Both the position numbers and the translations under genes were made by a program. Source: Bacteroidales bacterium (lineage in GTDB: Bacteria > Bacteroidota > Bacteroidia > Bacteroidales > Bacteroidaceae). From it: a stretch of DNA of 36,400 bases. Positions 7,806 to 16,636 of the stretch are shown here, in pieces. Position 1 is the stretch's first letter. Each line of letters opens with the position of its first letter. Below the pieces are notes generated by a model. That model saw only the letters and a program-made list of their open reading frames with translations. It did no database searches and was not told where the DNA came from. The stretch is taken from contig JAGHUS010000019.1 in the NCBI GenBank assembly GCA_018064685.1, forward strand, positions 1-36,400, given 5' to 3'.

Positions 7806-10649
7806 TCAAAGCTTAGCCTTGACCTCAATCTCCTGGAATGTCTCGAGAATATCGCCTTCACGCAGGTCGTTGTAGTTGACCAGCGAGATACCGCACTCGA
7901 AGTTGGTCGTAACCTCCTTCACGTCGTCCTTGAAGCGCTTCAGGGCGTTGATCTCGCCGGTGAAGACTACGATACCGTCGCGAACGACACGAGCCTTGTT
8001 CGAGCGGCTGACCTTTCCGTCGATGACGTAGGCACCGGCCACGGTACCCACCTTCGAGATGTGGTATACCTGACGAACCTCGACCTGAGCGGTAACCTCC
8101 TCCTTGATCTCGGGAGAGAGCATACCCTCCATGGCGTCCTTGATCTCCTCGATGGCGTCGTAGATGACCGAGTAGGTGCGGATGTCGACACCCTCCTGGT
8201 CGGCCAGACGACGTGCGGCAGCCGAGGGACGAACCTGGAAGGCCACGATGATGGCGTCGGACGAAGCGGCGAAGTTGACATCGCTCTCGCTGATCTGGCC
8301 CACGGCCTTGTAGATGACGTTGACCTGAATCTTCTCGGTAGAGAGCTTCAAGAGTGAATCGCTGAGTGCCTCGACAGAACCGTCCACGTCACCCTTGACG
8401 ATGATGTTGAGCTCCTTGAAGTCGCCCAGAGCGATACGACGACCGATCTCGTTGAGGTCGATACGCTTCATGGTGCGCAGACCCTGCTCGCGAGCCAGCT
8501 GCTCGCGCTTGTTGGCAATCTCGCGAGCCTCTTGGTCGGTGTCCATGACGTGGAACGAGTCACCGGCCTGGGGTGCACCATTCAAACCGAGGATGGTGGC
8601 AGCCTGTGCGGGACCGATCTCCTGTACGCGGTGACCACGCTCGTCGAGCATAGCCTTCACACGTCCGTAGTGCGAACCGGCCAGCATGATGTCGCCCACG
8701 TGGAGCGTACCGTTGCTGACGAGCACGGTGGCTACGTAGCCACGACCCTTGTCGAGCGAAGACTCGATGATGGTACCTGTAGCCTTGCGGTTGGGGTTGG
8801 CCTTGAGGTCGAGCATCTCGGCCTCGAGCAGTACCTTCTCCAGCAGATCCTCCACACCGATACCCTTCTTGGCACTGATGTCCTGGCTCTGGTACTTACC
8901 GCCCCACTCCTCGACGAGGAAGTTCATGGCAGCCAGGCTCTCCTTGATCTTGTCGGGGTTGGCTGCGGGCTTATCGATCTTGTTGATAGCGAAGACGATG
9001 GGCACGTTGGCGGCCGTAGCATGAGCAATGGCCTCCTTGGTCTGAGGCATGATATCGTCGTCGGCAGCCACGATGATGATGGCCACGTCGGTGACCTGAG
9101 CACCACGGGCACGCATGGCGGTAAAGGCCTCGTGACCGGGAGTATCCAGGAAGGTGACGTGACGGCCGTCCTCGAGCTTCACGTTGTAGGCACCGATGTG
9201 CTGGGTGATACCACCCGCCTCACCGGCGATGACGTTGGTCTGACGGATATAGTCGAGCAGAGAGGTCTTACCATGGTCGACGTGACCCATCACCGTTACG
9301 ATGGGAGCACGTGGAACGAGGTCTGACTCATCGTCCTCGATCTCGGTCACAGCCTCGCTAACCTCGGCGCTGACGTATTCGGTGGTGAAGCCGAACTCCT
9401 CGGCTACGATGTTGATGGTCTCGGCGTCGAGGCGCTGGTTGATGCTGACCATGATGCCAATCGTCATGCAGGTACCGATGACCTTGGTGACGGGAACATC
9501 CATCATCGTTGCCAACTCGTTGGCGGTAACGGACTCTGTCAGCTTCAGTACCTTGCTCTCTGCTGCCTCGTTCTCCATCTGCTCCTCCATACCCTGACGT
9601 ATGGCGTCGCGCTTCTCACGGCGATACTTGGCACCCTTGCCCATCTTCGAGCCCTTGTTGGTGAGTCGGGCCAGTGTCTCGCGTACCTGCTTGGCTACCT
9701 CCTCGTCGCTAACCTCGGGCTGGCTCAGCTGCTGGCGTGGCTGGTTCTTCTGCTTGTTCTTCTTGCCGCCACCCTGCTGCTGGTTGTTATTGTTGTTATT
9801 GTTGTTGTTGCGCTTGCCGCCCTGCTGCTGCACCTGCTGGCCCACAGCATTCACGTCGACACGCTCCTTGCCGATGCGTACACGCTTCTTGCGTTCGCCG
9901 TTGCCGCCCTGCTGACCGCCGTTCTGTGCACGGTTCTTGTCCTCGCGCTCCTTGCGCTTCTCCTCCTTGGTCTTCTTCTTGGGACGTGTGCTCTGGTTCA
10001 GGGCCGAGAGGTCGACCTTGCCCACTACGTTGAACTGCACGCTGGGGGTGTCGTCGCGCTTCAGGCGGAACACACCGTTCTCCACCTCGCCGGCAGGAGC
10101 CTTCTGTGCAGGAGCCTTCTGTGCGGGTGCCTGAGGTTTCTTCTCCTCGGCCTTGGGTGCTTCGGGCTTCTTCTCCTCAGCCTTGGGAGCCTCGGTCTTG
10201 GGAGCCTCTTCCTTCTTCACCTCGACTTTGGGAGCCTCAGCCTTGGGAGCTTCTTCCTTCTTTACCTCGGGCTTTGGAGCCTCAGCCTTCTTCTCCTCGG
10301 CTTTGGGAGCCACTACGGGCTTCTCCTCCTTGGCGGGATGAGCAGGCTCCAAGTCAATCTTACCCAGAATCTTGGGCTTCTGTATGGTGGGTATTTCAAT
10401 ATGAGCCTCGGCACGCTTCTGCTCGCGCTGCTCCTTGTTCTGGCGCTGCTGCTTTGTCAGCTCGGCAGCCTCCTTGCGCAAGCCTTTGTCGCTGGTGAAT
10501 TCGCTGAGCAGCATCTGGTACTGCTCGTCGGTTATCTTTGTGTTGGGGTTGACTTCAATGTCCTTGAAGCCTTTCTTCTGCAGAAATTCTACAGCGGTCT
10601 GCAATCCCACGTTGCATTCCTTTGTGGCTTTGTTTAGTCTTATACTCAT
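7806..10649 (-). CDS. infB: Translation initiation factor IF-2
   Basis: GTPase that places initiator tRNA on the 30S subunit. The start at 10649 ([23 protein letters not shown]) fits the IF2_N domain of Bacteroidota; an ATG three codons earlier is possible. From residue about 60 to 330 the protein is low complexity: Lys/Glu/Ala/Pro repeats of the type [12 protein letters not shown], then a run of nine Asn and Gln/Gly-rich stretches. A second IF2_N motif ([17 protein letters not shown]) precedes the G domain with GHVDHGKT at residues about 455-462, DTPGHEAFT and NKIDKP. The C-terminal domains II-IV follow to EVKAKL. It sits between nusA and cvpA, in the classic rimP-nusA-infB operon. Confidence 0.97.
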   Translation of the reverse strand: MSIRLNKATKECNVGLQTAVEFLQKKGFKDIEVNPNTKITDEQYQMLLSEFTSDKGLRKEAAELTKQQRQNKEQREQKRAEAHIEIPTIQKPKILGKIDLEPAHPAKEEKPVVAPKAEEKKAEAPKPEVKKEEAPKAEAPKVEVKKEEAPKTEAPKAEEKKPEAPKAEEKKPQAPAQKAPAQKAPAGEVENGVFRLKRDDTPSVQFNVVGKVDLSALNQSTRPKKKTKEEKRKEREDKNRAQNGGQQGGNGERKKRVRIGKERVDVNAVGQQVQQQGGKRNNNNNNNNNQQQGGGKKNKQKNQPRQQLSQPEVSDEEVAKQVRETLARLTNKGSKMGKGAKYRREKRDAIRQGMEEQMENEAAESKVLKLTESVTANELATMMDVPVTKVIGTCMTIGIMVSINQRLDAETINIVAEEFGFTTEYVSAEVSEAVTEIEDDESDLVPRAPIVTVMGHVDHGKTSLLDYIRQTNVIAGEAGGITQHIGAYNVKLEDGRHVTFLDTPGHEAFTAMRARGAQVTDVAIIIVAADDDIMPQTKEAIAHATAANVPIVFAINKIDKPAANPDKIKESLAAMNFLVEEWGGKYQSQDISAKKGIGVEDLLEKVLLEAEMLDLKANPNRKATGTIIESSLDKGRGYVATVLVSNGTLHVGDIMLAGSHYGRVKAMLDERGHRVQEIGPAQAATILGLNGAPQAGDSFHVMDTDQEAREIANKREQLAREQGLRTMKRIDLNEIGRRIALGDFKELNIIVKGDVDGSVEALSDSLLKLSTEKIQVNVIYKAVGQISESDVNFAASSDAIIVAFQVRPSAAARRLADQEGVDIRTYSVIYDAIEEIKDAMEGMLSPEIKEEVTAQVEVRQVYHISKVGTVAGAYVIDGKVSRSNKARVVRDGIVVFTGEINALKRFKDDVKEVTTNFECGISLVNYNDLREGDILETFQEIEVKAKL

Positions 10650-10801
10650 TATTGTCAATTCTTAATTCATAATTCTTAATTCATAATCACTCTCTGTCTG
10701 TCGTTCTTAATTCGTAATCTGTATCACAGTTGTCGTCTGCAATAAGAGTTGCCTTGACTATGAATGGAATTATGAATTATGAATTTTGAATTATGAATTC
10801 T
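10650..10801. repeat. infB-nusA spacer of AATTCATAATT-type repeats
   Basis: The 150-bp gap carries repeated ATTCTTAATTCATAATT words near infB and their inverted form ATTATGAATTATGAATT near nusA (10762-10798). The two sets can pair with each other around the middle of the spacer. No promoter of the TAnnTTTG type is obvious. Confidence 0.6.
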
Positions 10802-12061
10802 TTATTCGAATTCTGCAGCCAGGATGCTCAGCACCTCGTCGACGGTCTCCTCCTCGAGGTCGGCCTTCTGGATGAGGAACTCGCGCGAAGCACCCAGCAC
10901 GTCGCGTGCAGTCTGCATGCCCAGCTTCTTCAGCTCCTCGATGATCCAGGGCTCGATAGCGTCGGTGAACTCGTCGAGGCTTACGTCGTCGGTGTCGTCC
11001 TCCTGAGTCTCGCGGAATACGTCGATGGTGTAGCCGGTCAGCATACTTGCCAGCTTGATGTTCAGACCGCCCTTACCGATGGCCAGGCTGACCTGGTCGG
11101 GGTTGAGGTATACGTTGGCGGTGTGTGCCTCCTCGTTCAGCTCGACGCTGTTGACGATGGCGGGGCTCAGTGCGCGAACGATGAAGAGCTTCTGGTTGGG
11201 CGTGTAGTTGATGACGTCGATGTTCTCGCCGCGCAACTCGCGTACGATGCCATGCACACGGCTACCCTTGACACCCACGCAGGCACCAACGGGGTCGATG
11301 CGCTCGTCGTAGCTCTCTACGGCAATCTTGGCGCGCTCGCCGGGTATGCGTGCAATCTTGTGTATGGTGATGAGGCCGTCGTTGATCTCGGGCACCTCCT
11401 GCTCCAGCATGCGCTGCAGGAAGAGGGGACTGGTACGGCTCAGGTAGATCTTGGGATTGCCGTTGGTGTTGTCCACCTTGGCGATGACGGCACGTGCCGT
11501 CTCACCCTTGCGGAAGAAGTCGCTGGGAATCTGCTCGGTGCGGGGCAGGATGAGCTCGTTCTCCTCGTCGTCGAGCAGCAGCGCCTCGCGCTTCCATGTC
11601 TGGTATACCTCGGCTGCGATGAGTTCGCCCTCGCGGTCCTTGTACTTGTTGTAGAGTGTGTCGTGCTCCAGCTCCAGGATGCGGCTGGCCAGTGTCTGGC
11701 GCAGTGTGAGGATGGCGCGGCGGCCAAACTCGCTGAAGTGTACCTGCTCGGTCACTTCCTCGCCCACCTCGTAGTCGTCCTCCACCTTGCGTGCATCGCT
11801 CAGCGAGATCTCCATGTTGGGATCCTCCACCTCGCCGTCCTCAACGACGGTACGGTTGCGGTAGATCTCGAAGTCGCCCTTGTCGGGGTTCACAATAACG
11901 TCGTAGTTCTCGTCGGTGCCATAGGTGCGGGCGATGACGCTGCGGAAGCACTCCTCGAGCACACTCATCATGGTAGCGCGGTCGATGTTCTTGGTCTCCT
12001 TGAATTCGCCAAGCGCCTCGCGAAGGCTTACCATTTCTTCAGTTTTCTTTGTTGTTGCCAT
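10802..12061 (-). CDS. nusA: Transcription factor NusA
   Basis: 419-residue NusA, which binds RNA polymerase and modulates pausing, termination and antitermination. The N-terminal domain (SLREALGEFKETKNIDRATMM), the S1 domain around residues 135-200, and the KH domains (DPVGACVGVKGSRVHGIVREL and LAIGKGGLNIKLASMLTGY) are all present. It ends with a helical domain (EFLIQKADLEEETVDEVLSIL) and lacks the two acidic repeats of enterobacterial NusA, as expected for Bacteroidota. It is 15 bp downstream of rimP and probably cotranscribed. Confidence 0.97.
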   Translation of the reverse strand: MATTKKTEEMVSLREALGEFKETKNIDRATMMSVLEECFRSVIARTYGTDENYDVIVNPDKGDFEIYRNRTVVEDGEVEDPNMEISLSDARKVEDDYEVGEEVTEQVHFSEFGRRAILTLRQTLASRILELEHDTLYNKYKDREGELIAAEVYQTWKREALLLDDEENELILPRTEQIPSDFFRKGETARAVIAKVDNTNGNPKIYLSRTSPLFLQRMLEQEVPEINDGLITIHKIARIPGERAKIAVESYDERIDPVGACVGVKGSRVHGIVRELRGENIDVINYTPNQKLFIVRALSPAIVNSVELNEEAHTANVYLNPDQVSLAIGKGGLNIKLASMLTGYTIDVFRETQEDDTDDVSLDEFTDAIEPWIIEELKKLGMQTARDVLGASREFLIQKADLEEETVDEVLSILAAEFE

Positions 12062-12076
12062 TTTGTATGTTTTTAT

Positions 12077-12544
12077 TTATTTTAGCTTGATAAGATATTT
12101 GGTGTATGCCACCTCGTTGTAGTGGAACTGCATCTCCACCTCCATTTGCTTGGGGCGTTTTGCGCCTTCGAGCTTCACTTTCTGGGTTGTGAGAACGGTG
12201 AAAGCCTCATCGTCAACCTTGACGAGTGTGCCTTGCCACTTCTTTCCGTCGAGTGTCTGTGTCTCAACTGTCTTTCCGATGTGAATCTCGTACTGCTGCT
12301 TCACGCGGAAGGGCTGACCCAGTCCGGCGCTGCCCACCTCCAGTTCGTAGTCCTCTTCGTCGCGGCTCAACTGGTTCTCGATGTGTCGGCTCAGTTCTGC
12401 GCAGTCCTCAATCCACACACCTTCTGCGTGGTCAATGACTACGACGATACGATCATCTGCACTTACGGTCAGGTCAACCAGGAAATAATCGGTCTTGGCC
12501 AACCACTCGTTGACAACTTGCTCAACTTTCTTTTTGTCAATCAT
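12077..12544 (-). CDS. rimP: Ribosome maturation factor RimP
   Basis: 155 residues. RimP assists maturation of the 30S subunit. Family motifs include VDLTVSADDRIVVVIDHAEGV, CAELSRHIENQL and YELEVGSAGLGQPFRVKQQY. It is the first gene of the rimP-nusA-infB cluster, which supports the call. Confidence 0.95.
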   Translation of the reverse strand: MIDKKKVEQVVNEWLAKTDYFLVDLTVSADDRIVVVIDHAEGVWIEDCAELSRHIENQLSRDEEDYELEVGSAGLGQPFRVKQQYEIHIGKTVETQTLDGKKWQGTLVKVDDEAFTVLTTQKVKLEGAKRPKQMEVEMQFHYNEVAYTKYLIKLK

Positions 12545-12663
12545 ACTTTTTTATTGAATGAACTTTTTCTTATGGTGGGATGCCCTTCTGTTTCCCGAGG
12601 GCTTAACCCTTTATTATGCATAAGTGAGGAACTCTTTCGGGCCCCTCACTTACTTTTACGCTG

Positions 12664-12671
12664 CAAAATTA
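12664..12671 (-). promoter_or_regulatory. Candidate -7 box upstream of rimP
   Basis: Minus-strand TAATTTTG matches the Bacteroidota TAnnTTTG -7 consensus, 120 bp before the rimP ATG. A good -33 TTTG at the expected spacing is not seen, so confidence is moderate. Confidence 0.45.
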
Positions 12672-12832
12672 CAAAAATATTCTCATTCAGCGTAGTTTAT
12701 GGCATAAATATTTTATATTTATTGCACTTTTTCGGCATTTTTTCTTCGTTTTAGGCCATTCAGTCCCCTCTTTTCGTCTATTCGTTGTACTCTCGGCTAT
12801 GGGGCTAGGCATTATCTTTTGTGAAATTGCCA

Positions 12833-12980
12833 CGTTTAACAGCTGCTGTACGTGCGTTTAGCAGCTGTTAAACGCGTGTTTAGCAGCTGCCGTACACGCG
12901 TTTAGCAGCTGCCGTGCAATGAAATCTCGCTAGGCTTTCATGTAAATGTCGCTAGGCTTTTATGTAAATCTCGCTAGGAG
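12833..12980. repeat. Two adjoining 22-bp tandem arrays
   Basis: Array one is four 22-bp units at 12833-12854, 12855-12876, 12877-12898 and 12899-12920, each with CGTTTAGCAGCTG and a palindromic CAGCTG core. Array two is 22-bp units at 12927-12948 and 12949-12970 plus a partial 12971-12980 (TCGCTAGGCTTTYATGTAAA). The gap between rimP and the small membrane protein (12545-13090) otherwise holds only the rimP upstream region and no recognisable gene. Confidence 0.85.
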
Positions 12981-13090
12981 AAAAAGAAAATGCCGCTACG
13001 TCGTGTTCTTATTCCTATAGCGGCATTGGCGTGCCCTCGTGGCGGCAACTCGATGTTGCTGGCACGTTGGGGTGTAATTCCCTTGGCCGT

Positions 13091-13258
13091 TTATTCCTGC
13101 TGCTCGATGGCTGCAGGCTCGTTGCCCTCCTCGTTGGCCGTGTTGCTGTGGGGCGTGAAGAGGTACATGAACACGATGACGACGAGCATGACAACGATGG
13201 CCATACCCACAACGCCGTACATGATGGACTGGTTGATTTTCCTACGATTGTTTCGCAT
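13091..13258 (-). CDS. Small single-span membrane protein, 55 aa
   Basis: ATG at 13256-13258, TAA at 13091-13093. The protein begins MRNNRRKINQSIMYGVVG, continues with a hydrophobic helix (MAIVVMLVVIVFMYLF, about residues 19-34) and ends with a polar Glu/Asn-rich tail finishing EQQE. The positive-inside rule predicts a cytoplasmic N-terminus. It lies 40 bp downstream of the S41 protease in the same orientation, so it may be cotranscribed. I do not recognise a named family; the clean start, membrane helix and stop make it a plausible real gene. Confidence 0.6.
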   Translation of the reverse strand: MRNNRRKINQSIMYGVVGMAIVVMLVVIVFMYLFTPHSNTANEEGNEPAAIEQQE

Positions 13259-13298
13259 ATTATTGTCTGTTTTGTTCTCTTGGGTTGTTTGTTGTGAT

Positions 13299-14942
13299 TT
13301 ACTTCGAAAGCAGTTTCTTGTAGCCCGCTGTGTCGGACAGTATCTCCAGTGCCTTCTCCACCGTCTTGTCGCCCACTATCTGCTGCTTGCATCCTCCCCA
13401 CTCGTAGTAGTAGCGGCGCACGATGTCGTCGGCTACGTAGCTCTCTATCTCTTTGCGCGAACGCAGCATGTCCTGTCGCAGGTCGCCTGTCAGCTTGGCC
13501 TTCAGGGCCTCGAACTCCGTCTTCGCTCCCTCCATGTATCCTTCACGGGTGGCTATCTCTCCCAGCAGCTTCAGCACCTCGTCGCTGCGACGGTTGTAGG
13601 TGAATCCTGCCTCCTTGATGAAGTCGATGAACTCGTCGTACTCGGCGTCCGTCAGTTTGAACTCGCCAGCCGGAGCAATGGTCTTGTGCGTCTGCACGAA
13701 GTGGGTGCAGTAGTCGAAGAGTGCGTCGCTCGAGGCCAGGTCGATGACGATGGTGGGCAGCGTGTCGGGACGTATCACCACGTCGGGCTTGATGCCGCCA
13801 CCGTCGCGCACCTCGCGTCCGCCACGTGTGTGGAAGAGGTGGGTGAGGCTGTCGGGCAGCGACTTGGCCGAGCCGTCGGAGTTGAGGTGACGGTAGTCGT
13901 AGGCCTGGATGCAGCGACCGCTGGGGATGTAGTAGCGGCTGGTGGTGATCTTCAGATTGCCGCCGTAGGGCAGGTCGCGAATACTCTGTACGATGCCCTT
14001 GCCATAGGTGCGGGTGCCGATGATTACGGCTCGGTCCATGTCTTGCAGCGAACCACTCAGAATCTCGGCTGCCGAGGCCGTGCCGCCATCCACCAATACG
14101 GTGATAGGCATCACGGTGTCAACGGGTTCCAGACGAGTGTAGTACTCACGGTTCGACGAGGGCGTCTTGCCCTTGGTGTAAACGATTTTGGTGCCTTTGG
14201 GCAGGAACAGACTGGCAATATCCACCGATTCGTCGAGCGAGCCGCCACCATTGTCGCGCAGATCCAGTATGAGCGACTTAGCTCCCTGCTCCTTCATCTC
14301 CATCAGTGCGGCACGCACCTGCTGCGCATCACCTTCGGTAAAGCCGGTAAGATACAGGTATCCAACGCCTTCCTTTGCCAATCCGTAGTACGGAACGTGC
14401 GGTATGGATATGGTCTGGCGCGTGATGGTCACCGTGATGGGTTTGCTTTCGCCGGGGCGTTGCACCTTCAGCTTGAAGGTCGTGCCGGCCTCGCCTCGCA
14501 GCATGTTGCTCACCTTGGCGTTGTCCCATCCCTTGATGTCCTTGTCGTCAATGCTCAGTATCACATCGCCTGCCTTCAGTCCGGCCAGGTCGCTCGGACT
14601 GCCCTTGTAGGGCTCGCTGATGACCGACCGGTCTTCCTTCTTGTGGAAACGGATGACCGATCCCATACCGGCATATTTTCCTTTCGCCATCACCATCAGT
14701 TCGTCATCCTCCTCGGGATAGTAGACTGTGTATGGGTCCACTTGATGAAGCAGGGCGTTGATGCCCCACGTCATCACCGTGTCGGCGTTGAGCGAATCCA
14801 TATACAAGAGGTCCAACTGCCGGTATATCTCGTTGAACGTCTCGATGTTGCGCATGATGCTACTGTTGTGGTTCTCGCTCTTCTGGGCGTGTGCATAAGC
14901 CGTACACAGCAGTGCCATTATGATGAGTCTTATTCTTTTCAT
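13299..14942 (-). CDS. S41 C-terminal processing peptidase
   Basis: 547-residue periplasmic serine protease of the CtpA/Tsp (S41) family. A signal peptide is visible (IRLIIMALLCTAYAHAQ). A PDZ domain spans about residues 85-175 (GVSVI-type loop here GMGSVIRF, and GSPSDLAGLKAGDVILSIDD). The protease core follows, with the catalytic Ser290 in GGTASAAEILSGS and Lys315 in TYGKGIVQ, 25 residues apart as in the family. The C-terminal about 170 residues are an extension common in Bacteroidales members. The neighbour upstream is a sugar/nucleoside kinase 90 bp away, with a 14-bp perfect palindrome in the gap. Confidence 0.93.
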   Translation of the reverse strand: MKRIRLIIMALLCTAYAHAQKSENHNSSIMRNIETFNEIYRQLDLLYMDSLNADTVMTWGINALLHQVDPYTVYYPEEDDELMVMAKGKYAGMGSVIRFHKKEDRSVISEPYKGSPSDLAGLKAGDVILSIDDKDIKGWDNAKVSNMLRGEAGTTFKLKVQRPGESKPITVTITRQTISIPHVPYYGLAKEGVGYLYLTGFTEGDAQQVRAALMEMKEQGAKSLILDLRDNGGGSLDESVDIASLFLPKGTKIVYTKGKTPSSNREYYTRLEPVDTVMPITVLVDGGTASAAEILSGSLQDMDRAVIIGTRTYGKGIVQSIRDLPYGGNLKITTSRYYIPSGRCIQAYDYRHLNSDGSAKSLPDSLTHLFHTRGGREVRDGGGIKPDVVIRPDTLPTIVIDLASSDALFDYCTHFVQTHKTIAPAGEFKLTDAEYDEFIDFIKEAGFTYNRRSDEVLKLLGEIATREGYMEGAKTEFEALKAKLTGDLRQDMLRSRKEIESYVADDIVRRYYYEWGGCKQQIVGDKTVEKALEILSDTAGYKKLLSK

Positions 14943-14959
14943 TTTGCTTCTCTTTGTTC

Positions 14960-14973
14960 CTTACTTAAGTAAG
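14960..14973. promoter_or_regulatory. 14-bp perfect palindrome before S41 gene
   Basis: CTTACTTAAGTAAG lies 18 bp upstream of the protease ATG. It could be a protein-binding site; no regulator is identified. Confidence 0.4.
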
Positions 14974-15032
14974 TGATCAAAATTGTAAAAGTCACTTGCT
15001 TAAACATTAACTAAATAATTCTGATTACTTAA

Positions 15033-16001
15033 CTATAGTTTCCTTCTTATCTCCTTCCACGTCTCTTCGCTTACCTGTGTGCCGATAACCTGGATGACTT
15101 TGCTACTCAACAGCGAACCGCACTCGAGACAACGTTCCAGCGGGAAACCGTTGGCGTAGCCGTAAAGGAAGCCTCCCGCAAAGAAATCGCCTGCGGCTGT
15201 TGTGTCCAGTACGTTGTCGACAGGAGTGGCACTCACCACATGTTTCTCCGTGCCCGACATCACGCTGCTGCCGTGCTTGCCCAGCTTCACGATGGCCACC
15301 TCGCACATTCCGGCTATCTCCTCCAGTGCCTCTTCGGGCTTCTTGCCCTCGGTGAAGGCTGCGCTCTCCTCCTCGTTGGCGAAGACGATGTCTACGTAGT
15401 TGCTCACCAGATGGCGGAAGAAATCGAGGTCGGCATTCACCACGTTGTAGCTGGCCAGGTCGATGCTCACCTTCAGTCCGCATTGCTTGGCGGTCTTCAT
15501 CACATGTTCTATGAAGTTATGGTTTGTCACCAGGTAGCCTTCGATGTGCAGCACGTCATAGCCCTTGAAGGTGTCGGGTGTGATGTGGCTGATGTCCACT
15601 AGGGCCGCTTCGCCCAGAAAGGTGGCAAAGGTGCGCTCGCCGTCGGCCGAGATGAAGGTGTTGGCTACGCCCGTGGCACCGTCGCCCTGCTCCAGTCGGG
15701 CATCGATGCCTTTCTTCTCGCAGTTCTGCCGGAAGAACTCGCCCATCTGGTCGCTGCCTATGCGACCAATGAATCCGGGCTTGGCACCCAGATTGGCCAG
15801 TGCCAGTATGGCGTTGCCTGCCGAACCGCCTGTTGCCATCTCCGGATTCAACTCTCTTAGCATGGCGCTGATTTGTTGTTGCCGATTGTCGTCAATCAAC
15901 TCCATTCCGCCACGCTGCAGTTGAAGCTCTTTTAGCGTCGTTTCGTCCTTCAAACGCACCAAAACATCGACCAAAGCGTTGCCAATTCCAATTATTTTCA
16001 T
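15033..16001 (-). CDS. PfkB-family sugar/adenosine kinase
   Basis: Ribokinase/PfkB-superfamily kinase, 322 residues from the ATG at 15999-16001. That start gives MKIIGIGNALVDVLV, the usual N-terminus; the longer frame runs into the promoter and is rejected. The glycine-rich motif ATGGSAGNAILALANLG (residues about 52-68) and the C-terminal signature DNVLDTTAAGDFFAGGFLYG with the catalytic Asp are clear. Sequence resembles the adenosine-kinase-like branch, but substrate cannot be set from sequence alone. Transcription probably starts at the divergent promoter shared with tRNA-Asn. Confidence 0.9.
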   Translation of the reverse strand: MKIIGIGNALVDVLVRLKDETTLKELQLQRGGMELIDDNRQQQISAMLRELNPEMATGGSAGNAILALANLGAKPGFIGRIGSDQMGEFFRQNCEKKGIDARLEQGDGATGVANTFISADGERTFATFLGEAALVDISHITPDTFKGYDVLHIEGYLVTNHNFIEHVMKTAKQCGLKVSIDLASYNVVNADLDFFRHLVSNYVDIVFANEEESAAFTEGKKPEEALEEIAGMCEVAIVKLGKHGSSVMSGTEKHVVSATPVDNVLDTTAAGDFFAGGFLYGYANGFPLERCLECGSLLSSKVIQVIGTQVSEETWKEIRRKL

Positions 16002-16021
16002 CTTTTTTGCGATTTTTTTTG

Positions 16022-16051
16022 CAAAGATATTGCATATTTCCGAAAAAACAA
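16022..16051 (-). promoter_or_regulatory. Promoter for the PfkB kinase gene
   Basis: Minus strand: -33 TTG (16049-16051), 19-bp spacer, -7 TATCTTTG (16022-16029), about 20 bp before the kinase ATG. It interlocks with the plus-strand tRNA promoter. Confidence 0.7.
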
Positions 16052-16060
16052 CTACTTTTG
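16030..16060 (+). promoter_or_regulatory. Promoter for the tRNA-Asn genes
   Basis: Plus strand: -33 TTG (16030-16032), 20-bp spacer, -7 TACTTTTG (16053-16060), about 65 bp upstream of the first tRNA. Confidence 0.65.
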
Positions 16061-16127
16061 CAGCGCAATTGAGAGAAAAACTCAAAAAATCGCAAAAATC
16101 CGCCTTCGGTAACACGAACGGAACACT

Positions 16128-16204
16128 GCTTCAGTAGCTCAGTTGGTTAGAGCACATGACTGTTAATCATGGGGTCGTTGGTTCAAGCCCATCCTGAAGC
16201 GCCA
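16128..16204 (+). tRNA. tRNA-Asn (GTT), CCA encoded
   Basis: Cloverleaf with 7-bp acceptor GCTTCAG/CTGAAGC (16128-16134, 16194-16200), anticodon loop CTGTTAA giving GTT, TTC-containing T loop (GGTTCAAGCC), discriminator G at 16201 followed by CCA in the DNA. Confidence 0.96.
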
Positions 16205-16240
16205 AGACGATTTTGCGAAAGTCTTCTCCAATTTGCACCT

Positions 16241-16314
16241 GCTTCAGTAGCTCAGTTGGTTAGAGCACATGACTGTTAATCATGGGGTCGTTGGTTCAAG
16301 CCCATCCTGAAGCG
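16241..16314 (+). tRNA. tRNA-Asn (GTT), second copy
   Basis: Identical in sequence to the first copy over the 74-nt body. Here the discriminator is followed by CAG, so CCA is not encoded and must be added enzymatically. Only 36 bp separate the two genes, so they are probably one transcript. Confidence 0.96.
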
Positions 16315-16317
16315 CAG

Positions 16318-16346
16318 AGCGAGAACTTCGGTTCTCGCTTTTTTTT
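16318..16346 (+). terminator. Intrinsic terminator after tRNA-Asn pair
   Basis: AGCGAGAAC-TTCG-GTTCTCGCT, a 9-bp stem with a stable TTCG tetraloop, then a run of eight T. Confidence 0.92.
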
Positions 16347-16414
16347 GTATGGTATCTCGCACGAAGGCACGAAGTTTCAAAAGAGAGAATCTATAAAAGC
16401 AAACAATAATGCCT

Positions 16415-16460
16415 ATTTTTGTCCAAATGTGGGTCGTTTGGTATGCATTTGGACGAAAAT
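16415..16460. repeat. 46-bp inverted-repeat element upstream of hipBA
   Basis: Arms ATTTTTGTCCAAAT and ATTTGGACGAAAAT around an 18-bp centre (GTGGGTCGTTTGGTATGC). Two further copies lie downstream of hipA at 18335-18380 and 18387-18432, all in the same direction. Confidence 0.85.
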
Positions 16461-16518
16461 CGGCTTTTATGCAGTAGGGCTACTGATAAGGACAAGTAGC
16501 TTCGCTATTGGCTGCTTT

Positions 16519-16534
16519 GTATCATAAATGATAC
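16519..16534. promoter_or_regulatory. Candidate HipB operator O1
   Basis: GTATCATAAATGATAC: 7-bp inverted arms around AA. An identical copy lies 84 bp downstream at 16603-16618. Confidence 0.6.
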
Positions 16535-16571
16535 TTTAGTAGGTCGAATAATACTCTTTTCTTCTAAAATA

Positions 16572-16603
16572 TTTGTTTGATTGGTGAGAATTATATACTT
16601 TTG
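16572..16603 (+). promoter_or_regulatory. Promoter of hipBA
   Basis: -33 TTTG (16572-16575), 20-bp spacer, -7 TACTTTTG (16596-16603), an exact match to the Bacteroidota consensus. Confidence 0.75.
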
Positions 16604-16618
16604 TATCATAAATGATAC
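16603..16618. promoter_or_regulatory. Candidate HipB operator O2
   Basis: Second exact copy of GTATCATAAATGATAC. It begins at the last base of the -7 box and covers the likely transcription start, so a bound repressor would block the promoter. Confidence 0.65.
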
Positions 16619-16636
16619 TTTAAGAATGGTTCCCAT

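Noticed and set aside
10793..12085. A 430-codon plus-strand open frame
   Set aside because: Antisense shadow of nusA; the GC-rich codon bias keeps the opposite strand open.
12990..14972. A 660-codon plus-strand open frame
   Set aside because: Antisense of the S41 protease and of the small membrane protein.
16001..16115. Longer N-terminus for the PfkB kinase from 16115
   Set aside because: The extra 38 residues would cover the promoter, and the family starts at MKIIGIGNALVDV.
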